Shown: positions 51,164 through 60,507, counted from the first letter of the stretch. The stretch: DNA of 64,000 nt from JAUASW01 sp036880965 (GCF_036880965.1 NZ_JBAJMV010000002.1:124001-188000); one strand, 5' to 3'. The notes: generated by a model not told the origin, from the letters alone. Numbers and translations: made by a program.

Positions 51164-52452
51164 GCTTTGCTCGCGATCTTCAGGGCGCGCTTGAGGTCGT
51201 CGATCAGGTCGTCGGCGTCCTCCAGGCCGATGGACAGCCGGATCGTGCCGGGCGCGATGCCGGCGAGCGTCAGCGCGGCGTCATCCATGCGGCTGTGCGT
51301 GGTGCTGGCCGGATGGATGACCAGCGAGCGGCAATCGCCGACATTGGCCAGGTGCGAGAACAGCTTCAGGGATTCGATGAAGCGCCGGCCTTGCTCACGG
51401 CTGCCCGCGAGGTCGAAGCTGAAGACCGAGCCGCAGCCGCGAGGCAGGAGCTTCTGTGCCAGTGCATGGTCGCGATGCGTGGCAAGGCCGGGGTAGCCGA
51501 CCTTGGCAACGATCGATTGCCCCGCCAGAAACTCGGCCACCTTCTGCGCATTCTTGACGTGCCTTTCCATGCGCAGGCCGAGCGTCTCAATGCCTTGCAA
51601 GATCAGCCAGGCGGTGTGCGGGCTCATGCAGGCGCCGAAGTCGCGCAGGCCTTCGCGGCGGGCACGCAGGAGGAAGGCACCGACGGTGCTTTCTTCGCTG
51701 AACACCATGCCATGGAAACCGGCATAGGGCTCGCAGAATTCGGGGAACTGGCCGTGCTTGTCATGCGCCGCTTGCCAATCGAAGGCGCCGCTGTCGATCA
51801 GGACGCCGCCGACGACCGTACCGTGGCCGGACAGGAACTTGGTGGCTGAGTGGTAGACCAGGTCGGCACCCAAGGCAAAGGGCTGCTGCAGGTAGGGGGT
51901 GGTCAGCGTCGAGTCGACCAGCAGCGGCAGGCCGGCTTCATGTGCAATCGACGCCACATTCGGGATGTCCAGCACATCCAGCCCCGGGTTGCCCAAGGTC
52001 TCGCCAAACAGCAGCTTGGTGTTCGGCCGGATTGCGGCGCGCCAGGCATCGAGGTCACCGGGCTTCACGAAGGTGGTTGCTATGCCGAAGCGCGCCAGCG
52101 TGTAGTGCAACAGGTTGTGCGAGCCGCCGTACAGGGCACCCGAAGAAACGATGTGCGAGCCGGCACCGGCCAGCGTGGCAATGGCCAGGTGCAGGGCCGC
52201 CTGGCCGCTGGCGGTGGCGATGGAGCCGGCGCCGCCTTCGAGCGCGGCCATGCGCTCCTCGAACACGGCCGTGGTCGGGTTGGACAGGCGCGAGTAGACA
52301 TGGCCGGCGCGCTCCATGTTGAAAAGCGCGGCCGCGTGTTCGGAGTTTTCGAACACGAAGGAGGTGCTCAGGTGCAGCGGCGTGACGCGCGCGCCGGTGC
52401 TGGGGTCAGGTGCGGCGCCGGCATGAAGGGCCAGGGTGTCGAAGCCGGGCAT
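51160..52452 (-). CDS. metY: O-acetylhomoserine sulfhydrylase (Cys/Met metabolism PLP enzyme)
   Basis: A 430-residue PLP enzyme that makes homocysteine (from O-acetylhomoserine and sulfide), for methionine. It shows the family start GFDTLALHAGAAPDPSTGAR, SRLSNPTTAVFEERMAALEGG, the PLP lysine in YHSATKFLSGHG and ARREGLRDFGACMSPHTAWLILQGIETL, which favours MetY over cystathionine synthases. The ATG at 52450-52452 gives the usual length. The 81-base gap to the divergent CBS gene is too short for a SAM riboswitch. Confidence 0.9.
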   Translation of the reverse strand: MPGFDTLALHAGAAPDPSTGARVTPLHLSTSFVFENSEHAAALFNMERAGHVYSRLSNPTTAVFEERMAALEGGAGSIATASGQAALHLAIATLAGAGSHIVSSGALYGGSHNLLHYTLARFGIATTFVKPGDLDAWRAAIRPNTKLLFGETLGNPGLDVLDIPNVASIAHEAGLPLLVDSTLTTPYLQQPFALGADLVYHSATKFLSGHGTVVGGVLIDSGAFDWQAAHDKHGQFPEFCEPYAGFHGMVFSEESTVGAFLLRARREGLRDFGACMSPHTAWLILQGIETLGLRMERHVKNAQKVAEFLAGQSIVAKVGYPGLATHRDHALAQKLLPRGCGSVFSFDLAGSREQGRRFIESLKLFSHLANVGDCRSLVIHPASTTHSRMDDAALTLAGIAPGTIRLSIGLEDADDLIDDLKRALKIASKA

Positions 52453-52533
52453 GGTCTCTCCGAGGTGTTTGGAGCGCAGATTGTGTGCTATGTTGGCCGC
52501 GTCTGAATCAAGCTGCGTCCCGAGGAGAGCCCC

Positions 52534-52998
52534 ATGAAAGTCATCGATATCCTGCGCGTCAAGGGCGGCACGCTGTTCACCGTTTCGCCGGACCATCAGC
52601 TGGGCGAGGCCACGTCAACAATGGCCGAGCTGGATGTGGGCTCGCTGGTGGTGATGGAGCACGGCGACCTCGTCGGCATGCTGACCTTCCGCGAAGTGAT
52701 CGCGGCCGTGGTCAAGAATGGCGGAACGGTCGGCACATCGCTGGTGCGCAGCGTGATGGACGACCATCCGCTGACCTGCACACCCGAAACCGAGATTGAC
52801 GAGGTGCGCCGCATGATGCTTGGCCGCCACGCCCGCTACATGCCTGTGCTGAATGGCCGCACGCTGATGGGTGTCATCTCTTTCTACGACGTGGCCAAGG
52901 CCGTGGTCGACAGCCAGGACTTCGAGAACCGCATGCTCAAGGCCTATATCCGCGACTGGCCGCTCGAGGACGAGCCGGCGCCGGAATCTAAGCTCTGA
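52534..52998 (+). CDS. CBS-domain protein
   Basis: A 154-residue protein made of two CBS domains (about 8-62 and 78-132), with LVVMEHGDLVGMLTFREV and YMPVLNGRTLMGVISFYDVAKAV. Such stand-alone CBS pairs bind adenosyl ligands (AMP, ATP or SAM) and signal energy state. The position divergent from metY is suggestive of SAM sensing, but this is inference. The stop overlaps the convergent gntR by 11 bases. Confidence 0.88.
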   Translation: MKVIDILRVKGGTLFTVSPDHQLGEATSTMAELDVGSLVVMEHGDLVGMLTFREVIAAVVKNGGTVGTSLVRSVMDDHPLTCTPETEIDEVRRMMLGRHARYMPVLNGRTLMGVISFYDVAKAVVDSQDFENRMLKAYIRDWPLEDEPAPESKL

Positions 52999-53674
52999 GA
53001 TTGATGAAGTAGTCCGGCTGCAGCGCGCGCGTCAGCGCAATCGCGGGCAGCACATGGTCCAGATGGCGGCGCATGGCCGCCATCGCCGTTTCTGCGCTCC
53101 CGCTGCGCAAGCCTTCCACGACGGCGGCATGCTCGGCAATCACTTCCTGCATCCGGCCCTGGATCGGCAAGGTCAGGCGGCGGAAACGGTCCACCTGCGT
53201 CTTGGCCTGGGCAATCGTGCGCCAGACGCCGGGGAAGCCGGCCAGCTCGGCGAGCTGGGCATGGAAGGCTTCGTCGGCACGATGAAAGCCGGGCTGGTCT
53301 GTCGTCTCGGCGCAGCGGCGCTGCTCGCTGAGCAACTCGTCCAGCCTGGTCAGGGCCGCCGGCGTGAGGCGCTGCGCGGCGCGCTCGATCATCGCGAGTT
53401 CCAGCGCGGTGCGGACCAGCATCGCTTCTTCGAGTTCATGCACCGGGATCCGGGCGACGAAGGTGCCCGAGCGAGGCCGGATCTCGATCAGGCCTTCTTC
53501 GGTCAGGCGCTGCACCGCTTCATGCACCGGCGTGCGACTGAGCTCGAACTCGGCGGCGATGTCCTTCTCGTTGAGCCGCTCGCCCGGCGCCAGTTCCAGC
53601 GCGAGGATGCGCTGGCGCAGGGTTTCATAGACCTGCAGTGAAGCCTTGGTGTTGTTGGACGAGGATGAGCTCAT
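52988..53674 (-). CDS. GntR/FadR-family regulator of the hexuronate operon
   Basis: A 228-residue regulator. The N-terminal winged helix (about 10-75) is YETLRQRILALELAPGERLNEKDIAAEFELSRTPVHEAVQRL, followed by an FCD ligand-binding domain (about 85-215) with conserved histidine and arginine positions. It is the last gene of the uxaC-uxaA-uxaB unit and overlaps uxaB by 4 bases, so it likely autoregulates the operon and binds the palindrome near 58100. Confidence 0.9.
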   Translation of the reverse strand: MSSSSSNNTKASLQVYETLRQRILALELAPGERLNEKDIAAEFELSRTPVHEAVQRLTEEGLIEIRPRSGTFVARIPVHELEEAMLVRTALELAMIERAAQRLTPAALTRLDELLSEQRRCAETTDQPGFHRADEAFHAQLAELAGFPGVWRTIAQAKTQVDRFRRLTLPIQGRMQEVIAEHAAVVEGLRSGSAETAMAAMRRHLDHVLPAIALTRALQPDYFINLRA

Positions 53675-55059
53675 GGGCGGGCGATCATAGTGAGGGCGGC
53701 GCGCATGCCTTGCGATTCGATCAGCGCCAACTGATCGGCCAGGGCCTTGCTGAGGCCGGGGCGGAGGTTCAGGCGCTCGCCCCAGAGCGAATCCTGGGCC
53801 AGCCAGCCATTGGCGAGATCGTGCCAGGACCATTCGCCGGATTGCCAGCGCGCCCAGGCGGCCTCGAACCAGGCCAGATGCGAAGGCGCATCGGACAAGC
53901 TGACCTTCTGGCCGCGGTAGAGATGCATGGTCGCGGCCAGCGCCAGCACGATGCGCGGCGCCGGCTGCGCATTTGCGAGCAGGGCCGGCAGCAATCGAGT
54001 CGCGAACTTGGGCCAGCTGTTCAGCGCGATGGACTGCAGGCGATGCTGAACGAAGGGGTTGCGAAAGCGCCGCAGCACGGCTTCGGCAAAGGGCTGCAAG
54101 TCAGGCGCGGGCAAGGGCAGGGCGGGCATCAGCTCCTCGCGCATCGCCTCATCGAGGAAGCGGGCGAGGTCCGGGTCGCTCATGGCTTGGCCCACGGTCT
54201 CCAGGCCGAGCAAGATCGCCACCGGCACCAGCAAGGTGTGGCCGCCGTTGAGCAGGCCGACCTTGCGGCGACGATAGGGCTTGAGGTCGTCGACCCGCTC
54301 GATGCAAAGGCCGGAACCTTCGAGGCGAAGTTCAGCTGCCAACGACGCCGGGCCTTCGATCAGCCAGCTGTGGAAGGGTTCGGCGCAGACCATGAAGGGA
54401 TCGGCCTGGCCCAGCTCTGCTTCCAGCACCGGCCGTTCTTGATCGCTCGGCGCACCGCTGACGATGCGGTCCACCAGCGTCGAGCAGAAATGGCATTCCT
54501 CGTCGAGCCAGCGCCCGAAGCCGGGCTCCAGCGACCAGCGCTGCGCGAAATGCATGACGGCAGCCTTCAGCGCCGGCCCGTTGTCCTCGATCAGCTCGCA
54601 GGGCAGGAGGTAGACGCCCGCGCCGCCTTGGCGAAAGCGCTCGACCAGCCAGCGGCAGAGCTTGGCCGGGAAGCTGGCCGGTGGCGCGTCGTCAAGCTGG
54701 TCTGTCGTGTTGACGGCGATGCCCGCTTCCGTTGTGTTGGAAACGATGAAGCGCAGCTGCGGCTCGGCAGCCAGCGCCAGATAGTCCTGCCAATGCCTGG
54801 CCAGATCCAGCTCGCGCTGCACGCAATCAATGCGGCGCCATTGCTTCAGTGGCAAGCCTTCGTCATCGAGCCCGCGCAGCAGCACGTGAAAGGGCGCGTC
54901 AATCAAGGGCGCAGTCGAGCGACTGGTCGGCCGCACGATGACCACGCCGGCTTCGAGCCCCTGGCGCTCGTTCAGCTGCTGGATGAAGTCTTCGACAAAG
55001 CCGCGCAGGAAAACACCCTGGCCGAACTGCAGGACCTTGATCCGAAGCCTTGCGCTCAC
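53671..55059 (-). CDS. uxaB: Tagaturonate reductase
   Basis: A 462-residue polyol-specific long-chain dehydrogenase that reduces D-tagaturonate to D-altronate with NADH. It shows QFGQGVFLRGFVEDFIQQLN near the nucleotide site and the catalytic Lys in RRRKVGLLNGGHTLLVPVA. The order uxaC-uxaA-uxaB matches galacturonate degradation rather than the fructuronate (UxuB) route, supporting UxaB. Overlaps gntR and uxaA by 4 bases each. Confidence 0.87.
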   Translation of the reverse strand: MSARLRIKVLQFGQGVFLRGFVEDFIQQLNERQGLEAGVVIVRPTSRSTAPLIDAPFHVLLRGLDDEGLPLKQWRRIDCVQRELDLARHWQDYLALAAEPQLRFIVSNTTEAGIAVNTTDQLDDAPPASFPAKLCRWLVERFRQGGAGVYLLPCELIEDNGPALKAAVMHFAQRWSLEPGFGRWLDEECHFCSTLVDRIVSGAPSDQERPVLEAELGQADPFMVCAEPFHSWLIEGPASLAAELRLEGSGLCIERVDDLKPYRRRKVGLLNGGHTLLVPVAILLGLETVGQAMSDPDLARFLDEAMREELMPALPLPAPDLQPFAEAVLRRFRNPFVQHRLQSIALNSWPKFATRLLPALLANAQPAPRIVLALAATMHLYRGQKVSLSDAPSHLAWFEAAWARWQSGEWSWHDLANGWLAQDSLWGERLNLRPGLSKALADQLALIESQGMRAALTMIARP

Positions 55060-56660
55060 AGCGAAATGTCCCGCTTCCAGAACAGGAAGTCGTACTGCTG
55101 CAGCCGTTCGGCCTTGCTTTGATACTGGCCGGCTGCTGTGTTCTGGATCAGGCCGAGCAAATCATTGGCGAGCTGCGGCAGCGGCATGCCTTTCAAGACC
55201 GGGCCGCAGTCAAAGTCGATCATGTCGTTGAGCCGCTCAGCCACTGCTGTATTGCTGGCGATTTTCAAGACCGGAACGATGGGGTTGCCGGTCGGTGTGC
55301 CCAGGCCCGTCGAGAACAGCACGACATTCGCGCCCGAGGCGACGATGGCCGTGACCGATTCGACGTCGTTGCCCGGCGTGCAGAGCAGCGAGAGCCCCTG
55401 CTTGTGCAACTGCTCGCCATAGCTCAAGACACCCACGATGGGCGAGCTGCCGCCCTTGCGGGCCGCGCCGGCAGACTTCATCGCATCGGTGATCAGGCCG
55501 TCGCGGATATTGCCTGGGCTGGGGTTCTCGGCCAGGCTGGTGCCCACGGCCTGGGCCTGCGCTTCGAAGGTCTTCATCATCGCGACGAAGCGCTGTTGGT
55601 CTTGCGGATCAAGGCAGCGTGCGATCAGCTCGGCTTCAACGCCGCAGAGTTCCGGGAACTCAGCGAGGATGGACGATCCGCCCAGCCCCACAACCAGGTC
55701 CGACACCAGGCCCATCACCGGGTTGGCCGTGATGCCTGAGAAGCCATCCGAACCGCCGCACTTGACGCCGATCTTCAGCATCGACATCGGCACCGGCTGG
55801 CGTTGCACCTTGTTGGCTAGCGCCAGTGCCTTCAGCAGGTCTTGCAAGGCCGACTTCATCATCGACGCCTCGTCGCTCTCGCGCTGCTGCTCGTAGATCA
55901 GGCAGGGCTTGTCGAAGTTCGGGTTCTGCGCGGCCAGCGCTTCCTTGAACATGGAGATCTGCGCGTTCTGGCAGCCGAGGCTCAAGACCGTGACACCCGC
56001 GACGTTCGGATGATCGGCGTATGCAGCCAGCAACTTGCACAGCGCACGGGCGTCAGCCCGCGTGCCACCGCAGCCACCGGCATGGGTGATGAAGCGAACG
56101 CCGTCCACATTAGGGAAGGGCCGGGCCGGTGTGCGCGGCGCGGCCTGCATGTCTTCACCGAGCAGGCTCAGGGTATAGGCGGCGAGATCGTCGCTGGCGT
56201 AGCCCAATGGTCTCTCCACCGCCTGACGCAGCTGTTCGATATTGCGGTTCTCGCAGAACACCAGCGGGAAGACCAGCCAGTGATTGGCGGTACCCACGCG
56301 GCCATCGCTGCGCACCACGCCCTGGAAGGTCTGGCCATGCCAGCGCGCTACGTCTGGCGCCGTCCATTGATAGGGCGCGGTCGATTGCAGGTCGACCTCG
56401 GCCGCGTGATGGGCGAGGTTGCTCGTGCTGATCGCTTCACCGCGCCGGATCGGATGCAGCGCCTTGCCGACCGGCACGCCGTAGAGCTTCAGTGTCTCGC
56501 CGACCACGAAGTCGCGCCGCGCCAGCTTGTGCTTGGCAGCGACCGGGCCCGCGGTGGTGATCTGTTCCTGCTCCCAATGGACCTGCTCGCCGTCCTGCAG
56601 GTCGACCAGGGCGACCAGCATGTCGTCATCGGGATGGATGCAAAGCAATTTGCTGTTCAT
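55056..56660 (-). CDS. uxaA: Altronate dehydratase
   Basis: A 534-residue enzyme converting D-altronate to 2-keto-3-deoxygluconate. The N-terminal SAF domain (about 1-90) begins KLLCIHPDDDMLVALVDLQ; the main domain shows the cysteine-rich HAGGCGGTRADARALCKLLAAY and GVKCGGSDGFSGITANPVMG, ligands for an iron-dependent active site in this family. The ATG at 56658-56660 is used; a GTG at 56667-56669 overlaps the uxaC stop (GTGA) and would add three residues. Confidence 0.92.
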   Translation of the reverse strand: MNSKLLCIHPDDDMLVALVDLQDGEQVHWEQEQITTAGPVAAKHKLARRDFVVGETLKLYGVPVGKALHPIRRGEAISTSNLAHHAAEVDLQSTAPYQWTAPDVARWHGQTFQGVVRSDGRVGTANHWLVFPLVFCENRNIEQLRQAVERPLGYASDDLAAYTLSLLGEDMQAAPRTPARPFPNVDGVRFITHAGGCGGTRADARALCKLLAAYADHPNVAGVTVLSLGCQNAQISMFKEALAAQNPNFDKPCLIYEQQRESDEASMMKSALQDLLKALALANKVQRQPVPMSMLKIGVKCGGSDGFSGITANPVMGLVSDLVVGLGGSSILAEFPELCGVEAELIARCLDPQDQQRFVAMMKTFEAQAQAVGTSLAENPSPGNIRDGLITDAMKSAGAARKGGSSPIVGVLSYGEQLHKQGLSLLCTPGNDVESVTAIVASGANVVLFSTGLGTPTGNPIVPVLKIASNTAVAERLNDMIDFDCGPVLKGMPLPQLANDLLGLIQNTAAGQYQSKAERLQQYDFLFWKRDISL

Positions 56661-56665
56661 GACGT

Positions 56666-58060
56666 TCACAGCCCGAAGTAGTGCTTGGCGTTCTCGTAGC
56701 TGACGCCGCGAACGATCTGGCCGAGCGCTTCTTCATCGTCCGGATACTCGCCGGCCTCGACCCACTGGCCCAGTTGGCGGCACAGCAGGCGGCGGAAGTA
56801 CTCGTGGCGCGGATAGGAGGCGAAGCTGCGCGAGTCCGTCACCATGCCCACCGAGGTGCCCAGCACGCCATGTGCGGCGAGCGTCTGCAACTGGCGCAGA
56901 TTGCCGTCCTTGTGGTCGTTGAACCACCAGGCCGGGCCGAACTGAACCTTGCCGCGGGTCGCGCCGTCCTGAAAGGCCCCTATCAAGGTCGACAGCACTT
57001 CATTCATTGCCGGGTTCAGGCAGAACAGCAGGGTCTTGGGCAACTGGTCTTCAGCGTCCAGGGCATCCAGCAAGTCGGCGAGGCCGGCGCTGGTGGTGAA
57101 GTCGGAGATCGAGTCGTAGCCGGTGTCGGGACCCAGCGTGTTCAAGCGCCTGCGGTTGTTGTTGCGCTGCGCGCCGATGTGCAGGCACATGGCCCAGCCC
57201 TGCTGCGCATAGACCTTGCCCAATGCCTGGAGAAGGCCGCGCTGGAAGGCACCGAGCTCGGCTTCGCTCAATTCGGCGCCCGAGAGCCGGCGCGACAGCA
57301 GCGCCTCGCACAGCGCTGGCGTGATCTCGCCAGGTGGCAACGCCAGGTCGATGGCATGGTCCGAGATTCTTCCGCCCTGGGCATGGAAGAACCGGACGCG
57401 CACCGCCAAGGCCTCGACGAGCGAAGCGAAGTCGGTAATGCGCACGCCGGCGACACCGCCCAGGCGCTGCAGGTAGGCGGGGAAATCGGGCTTGTTGCAG
57501 CGCATGGCCGCGTCGGGTCGGAAGGCTGGCAGGACGCGGGTCTTCAGTGCCGAGTTGGCCAGCTCGGCATGCTGACCAAGGTCGTCGGCGGGGTCGTCCG
57601 TCGTGCAGGCGATCTCGACCTTGGCCAGGTCGAGGAAGCTCCAGCAGTCCATCTCGGCCAGGCGGCTGTTGGCGGCCTGCCAGATGCGCGGGGCATTCGT
57701 GGCGTTGATCGTCAGGTCGATGCCGAAGAGCCGTTGCAGCTCCAGATGGCTCCAGTGATGGATCGGATTGCCTGCCGCCAGCGGCAGCACCGAGCAGAAG
57801 GCCCTGAACTTGTCTTCATCGCTGGCCGCGCCGGTCACCAGCTGCTCGTTCACGCCGGCGCTGCGCATGAGGCGCCATTTGTAGTGGTCGCCGCCCAGCC
57901 ACAGCTCGGTGATGTTGCGGAAGCGCTTGCGCTCGGCGATTTCGCCTTGTTGCAGGTGCGAGTGGTAGTCAATGATGGGCAGGCCGGCAGCCACCTCGTG
58001 ATAGAGCCTGCGGGCGATGCCGGTGTCGAGCAGGAAGTCGTGGTCCAGAAAGGCGGGCAT
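56666..58060 (-). CDS. uxaC: Glucuronate/galacturonate isomerase
   Basis: A 464-residue TIM-barrel isomerase of the amidohydrolase superfamily that converts D-galacturonate to D-tagaturonate (and glucuronate to fructuronate). It shows the metal motif IIDYHSHL, LCLHIGAQRNNNRRR-type sequence (MCLHIGAQRNNNRR) and GMVTDSRSFASYPRHEYFRR. First gene of the operon, beginning about 25 bases after the predicted transcription start. No uronate transporter is in the window. Confidence 0.95.
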   Translation of the reverse strand: MPAFLDHDFLLDTGIARRLYHEVAAGLPIIDYHSHLQQGEIAERKRFRNITELWLGGDHYKWRLMRSAGVNEQLVTGAASDEDKFRAFCSVLPLAAGNPIHHWSHLELQRLFGIDLTINATNAPRIWQAANSRLAEMDCWSFLDLAKVEIACTTDDPADDLGQHAELANSALKTRVLPAFRPDAAMRCNKPDFPAYLQRLGGVAGVRITDFASLVEALAVRVRFFHAQGGRISDHAIDLALPPGEITPALCEALLSRRLSGAELSEAELGAFQRGLLQALGKVYAQQGWAMCLHIGAQRNNNRRRLNTLGPDTGYDSISDFTTSAGLADLLDALDAEDQLPKTLLFCLNPAMNEVLSTLIGAFQDGATRGKVQFGPAWWFNDHKDGNLRQLQTLAAHGVLGTSVGMVTDSRSFASYPRHEYFRRLLCRQLGQWVEAGEYPDDEEALGQIVRGVSYENAKHYFGL

Positions 58061-58091
58061 GGCGGCGGCAGGTTCGAATTGAAGTATCTGA

Positions 58092-58119
58092 ATTATCTAT
58101 CTGATATTTCAGAAGGCAA
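58092..58119 (-). promoter_or_regulatory. uxaC promoter with palindromic operator in the spacer
   Basis: On the minus strand -35 TTGCCT (58114-58119) and -10 GATAAT (58092-58097) are separated by 16 bases. The spacer is filled by the perfect inverted repeat TCTGA-AATA-TCAGA (58100-58113). A second TCAGA half-site follows the -10. This is the expected place for the GntR-type repressor encoded at the end of the operon. Confidence 0.6.
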
Positions 58120-58123
58120 GCGA

Positions 58124-58153
58124 CTTGTTCCCCGCTTGTTCCGGCCATGTTCC
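58124..58153. repeat. Three 11-bp tandem repeats between uxaC and aroC
   Basis: CTTGTTCC occurs at 58124 and 58135, and CATGTTCC at 58146, each followed by a G/C triplet, giving an exact 11-base period. One helical turn per repeat would present them on nearly the same DNA face. They lie between the uxaC -35 element and the aroC start, 79-108 bases upstream of aroC. Confidence 0.55.
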
Positions 58154-58231
58154 GGGTTTGCCCGGAGATCGCCACTGCTCTGCGGCTAAGATCGCAGGCT
58201 TCCCCGGTACCGTCACCCTTTCGGATTTCGC

Positions 58232-59329
58232 ATGTCTGGCAGCACTTTTGGCGAGTTGTTCCGTGTCACCAATTTTGGCGAGAGCCACGGTCCCGCCATT
58301 GGCTGCGTGATCGACGGCTGCCCGCCGGGGCTTGAATTGAGCGAGGCCGACATCCAGCCCGAGCTGGACCGCCGCCGCCCCGGTACTTCGCGCCACGTGA
58401 CGCAGCGCAATGAACCCGATGTGGTCGAAATCCTCTCCGGCGTCTACGAGGGCAAGACCACCGGCACGCCGATCTGCCTGCTGATCAAGAACACCGATCA
58501 GCGCAGCAAGGACTACGGCAACATCCTCGACACCTTCCGCCCCGGCCATGCCGACTACACCTACTGGCGCAAATACGGCCTGCGCGACCCGCGCGGCGGT
58601 GGCCGCAGCTCGGCCCGCCTGACGGCGCCCATGGTCGGTGCCGGCGCCGTGGCCCGCAAATGGCTGCATCAGCAGTACGGCACCACCTTCCGTGGCTGCA
58701 TGACGAACCTGGGCGAACTGGAAATACCGTTCGAGGACTGGAAGCACGTTCCGAACAACCCGTTCTTCGCCGCCAATGCCAGCAAGATTGCCGAGCTCGA
58801 GGCCTATATGGACGAGCTGCGCCGCGCCGGCGACTCGGTTGGCGCGCGCATCGCGGTTGAAGCCTGCGGCGTGCCGGTCGGCCTGGGCGAGCCGCTGTTC
58901 GACAAGCTCGATGCCGACATCGCCTACGCCATGATGGGCATCAACGCGGTGAAGGGCGTCGAGATCGGCTCCGGCTTTGCCGTCGTCGCCCAGCGCGGCA
59001 GCGAGCATGGTGATGAACTGACGCCTGAAGGCTTCGCCACCAACAACGCCGGGGGCATGCTGGGCGGCATCTCCACCGGCCAGGACATCCGCGTGGCCAT
59101 CGCGATCAAGCCGACCAGCTCGATCCGTTCGCCCAAGGCGTCGATTGATCGCGCCGGCCAGGTTGCCACGGTCGAAACTTTTGGCCGCCACGACCCGTGC
59201 GTGGGCATCCGCGCCACACCGATTGCCGAGGCCATGCTGGCCTTGGTGCTGATGGACCATGCCTTGCGCCACCGCGCCCAGTGCGGCGATGTGCGCCATG
59301 AGCTGCCGCCGATCGCGGCCAGCCGCTGA
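58232..59329 (+). CDS. aroC: Chorismate synthase
   Basis: A 365-residue, FMN-requiring last enzyme of the shikimate pathway. The signatures are GESHGPAIGCVIDGCPPG near the N-terminus, RDPRGGGRSSARLTAP, and GGISTGQDIRVAIAIKPTSSI. The length is typical. The stop overlaps the MFS start by one base (TGATG). Confidence 0.97.
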   Translation: MSGSTFGELFRVTNFGESHGPAIGCVIDGCPPGLELSEADIQPELDRRRPGTSRHVTQRNEPDVVEILSGVYEGKTTGTPICLLIKNTDQRSKDYGNILDTFRPGHADYTYWRKYGLRDPRGGGRSSARLTAPMVGAGAVARKWLHQQYGTTFRGCMTNLGELEIPFEDWKHVPNNPFFAANASKIAELEAYMDELRRAGDSVGARIAVEACGVPVGLGEPLFDKLDADIAYAMMGINAVKGVEIGSGFAVVAQRGSEHGDELTPEGFATNNAGGMLGGISTGQDIRVAIAIKPTSSIRSPKASIDRAGQVATVETFGRHDPCVGIRATPIAEAMLALVLMDHALRHRAQCGDVRHELPPIAASR

Positions 59330-60507
59330 TGCTTGATGATGCCGCCAGGCGCCGCCGCGTTCTGGCTGCCAGCGGTGCGCTGTCCGCCGCCTACTTTGCG
59401 GCCATCGGCCTGTTCAGCACTTACGCGCCGCTTTGGTACAAGTCGCTCGGCATTCCGCTGATCGAGATCGGCTGGCTGCTCTCGCTGTCCAGCTGGACAC
59501 GACTCTTCGCGCCCTTCGTCTGGGGCTCGCTGGCCGACGCCAGCGGCCGCCGCGTGCAGCTGATCCGCTTCTCGTCGCTGGCCACCTTGCTGGCTGGCCT
59601 GCTGTTCCTGCTCCAGCCCAGCGTCTGGGTGCTGGCGTCGGCCACCTTCCTGATGTTCACCTTCAATGCGGCGATCACGCCCTTGAACGAGACCGTTGTC
59701 GCGGCCCAGTTGATGACGGCCGACGGCGGCGTGGATGCACGTCGTTATGGTCGCGTGCGCCTGTGGGGCTCTGTCGGCTACATGGCCAGCGTGGTCGGCG
59801 CGGGCTGGGCACTCGAGCATCTCGGCCTCGGCTATTTCGTGCCGGGCGTGCTCGTGGGCCTGACCCTGGTGCTGGCCGCAGCGCTGTGGATGCCGCTGCA
59901 GCGGGTGGCGGCGCATGGCCATGAAAAAGGCCCGCCGCTGGCCGAAGTGATGAGGCGGCCGGCGGTTCGCTGGTTCTTCGCCGGTGTCTTCATGACGGTG
60001 CTGGCGCACACGGCGCTGTACTCATTCTTCAGCCTCTATCTGGACGAGCTGGGCTATGCGAAGTCGGTGGTGGGTCTCTTGTGGGGCGCCTCCATCGTTG
60101 CCGAGGTCTGCTGGTTCGGTCTGCAGGGCCGGCTGCTGGAGCGCAGCACCTTGCACCGATGGTTGCTGGCCTGTGCCGTGGTGGCCGTGGTGCGGTTTGC
60201 GCTGACCGCTGCCTTCGGCGCCACGCTGTGGGTGCTGGTTGCGCTGCAGACGCTGCACGCCATCACCTTCGCGGCTCAGCACACGGTCTGCATCGCCCTG
60301 ATCACACGCTACTTCCCCGGTCGCCTGCGCGGCCGCGGGCAGGCGCTGTACTCGGTGCTGGGCTATGGCTTCTCGGGCGTGGTGGGCGCCATCGGCGGCG
60401 GCTGGCTGGTCACGCACCTGGGCCTGGGCAGCATCTTTTGGGCCGCCAGCCTCGCAGCCCTGGCCGGCGCGGCATGCGCCTGGCGTTGCGCGCAGCTCGA
60501 CCACTGA
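59329..60507 (+). CDS. MFS transporter, HcaT/3-phenylpropionate-like
   Basis: A 392-residue, twelve-helix major facilitator of the MFS_1-like group. Features include SAAYFAAIGLFSTYAPLWYKSLG, WGSLADASGRR between helices 2 and 3, and RRYGRVRLWGSVGYMASV after helix 4, which is the HcaT-type arrangement. The substrate is unknown. Translation is coupled to aroC by the one-base overlap. The LytTR-like motif begins at the base after its stop. Confidence 0.8.
   Translation: MLDDAARRRRVLAASGALSAAYFAAIGLFSTYAPLWYKSLGIPLIEIGWLLSLSSWTRLFAPFVWGSLADASGRRVQLIRFSSLATLLAGLLFLLQPSVWVLASATFLMFTFNAAITPLNETVVAAQLMTADGGVDARRYGRVRLWGSVGYMASVVGAGWALEHLGLGYFVPGVLVGLTLVLAAALWMPLQRVAAHGHEKGPPLAEVMRRPAVRWFFAGVFMTVLAHTALYSFFSLYLDELGYAKSVVGLLWGASIVAEVCWFGLQGRLLERSTLHRWLLACAVVAVVRFALTAAFGATLWVLVALQTLHAITFAAQHTVCIALITRYFPGRLRGRGQALYSVLGYGFSGVVGAIGGGWLVTHLGLGSIFWAASLAALAGAACAWRCAQLDH

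Noticed and set aside
52453..52533. SAM riboswitch upstream of metY
   Set aside because: The intergenic region is only 81 bases and shared with a divergent gene; no SAM aptamer-like conserved core was seen.
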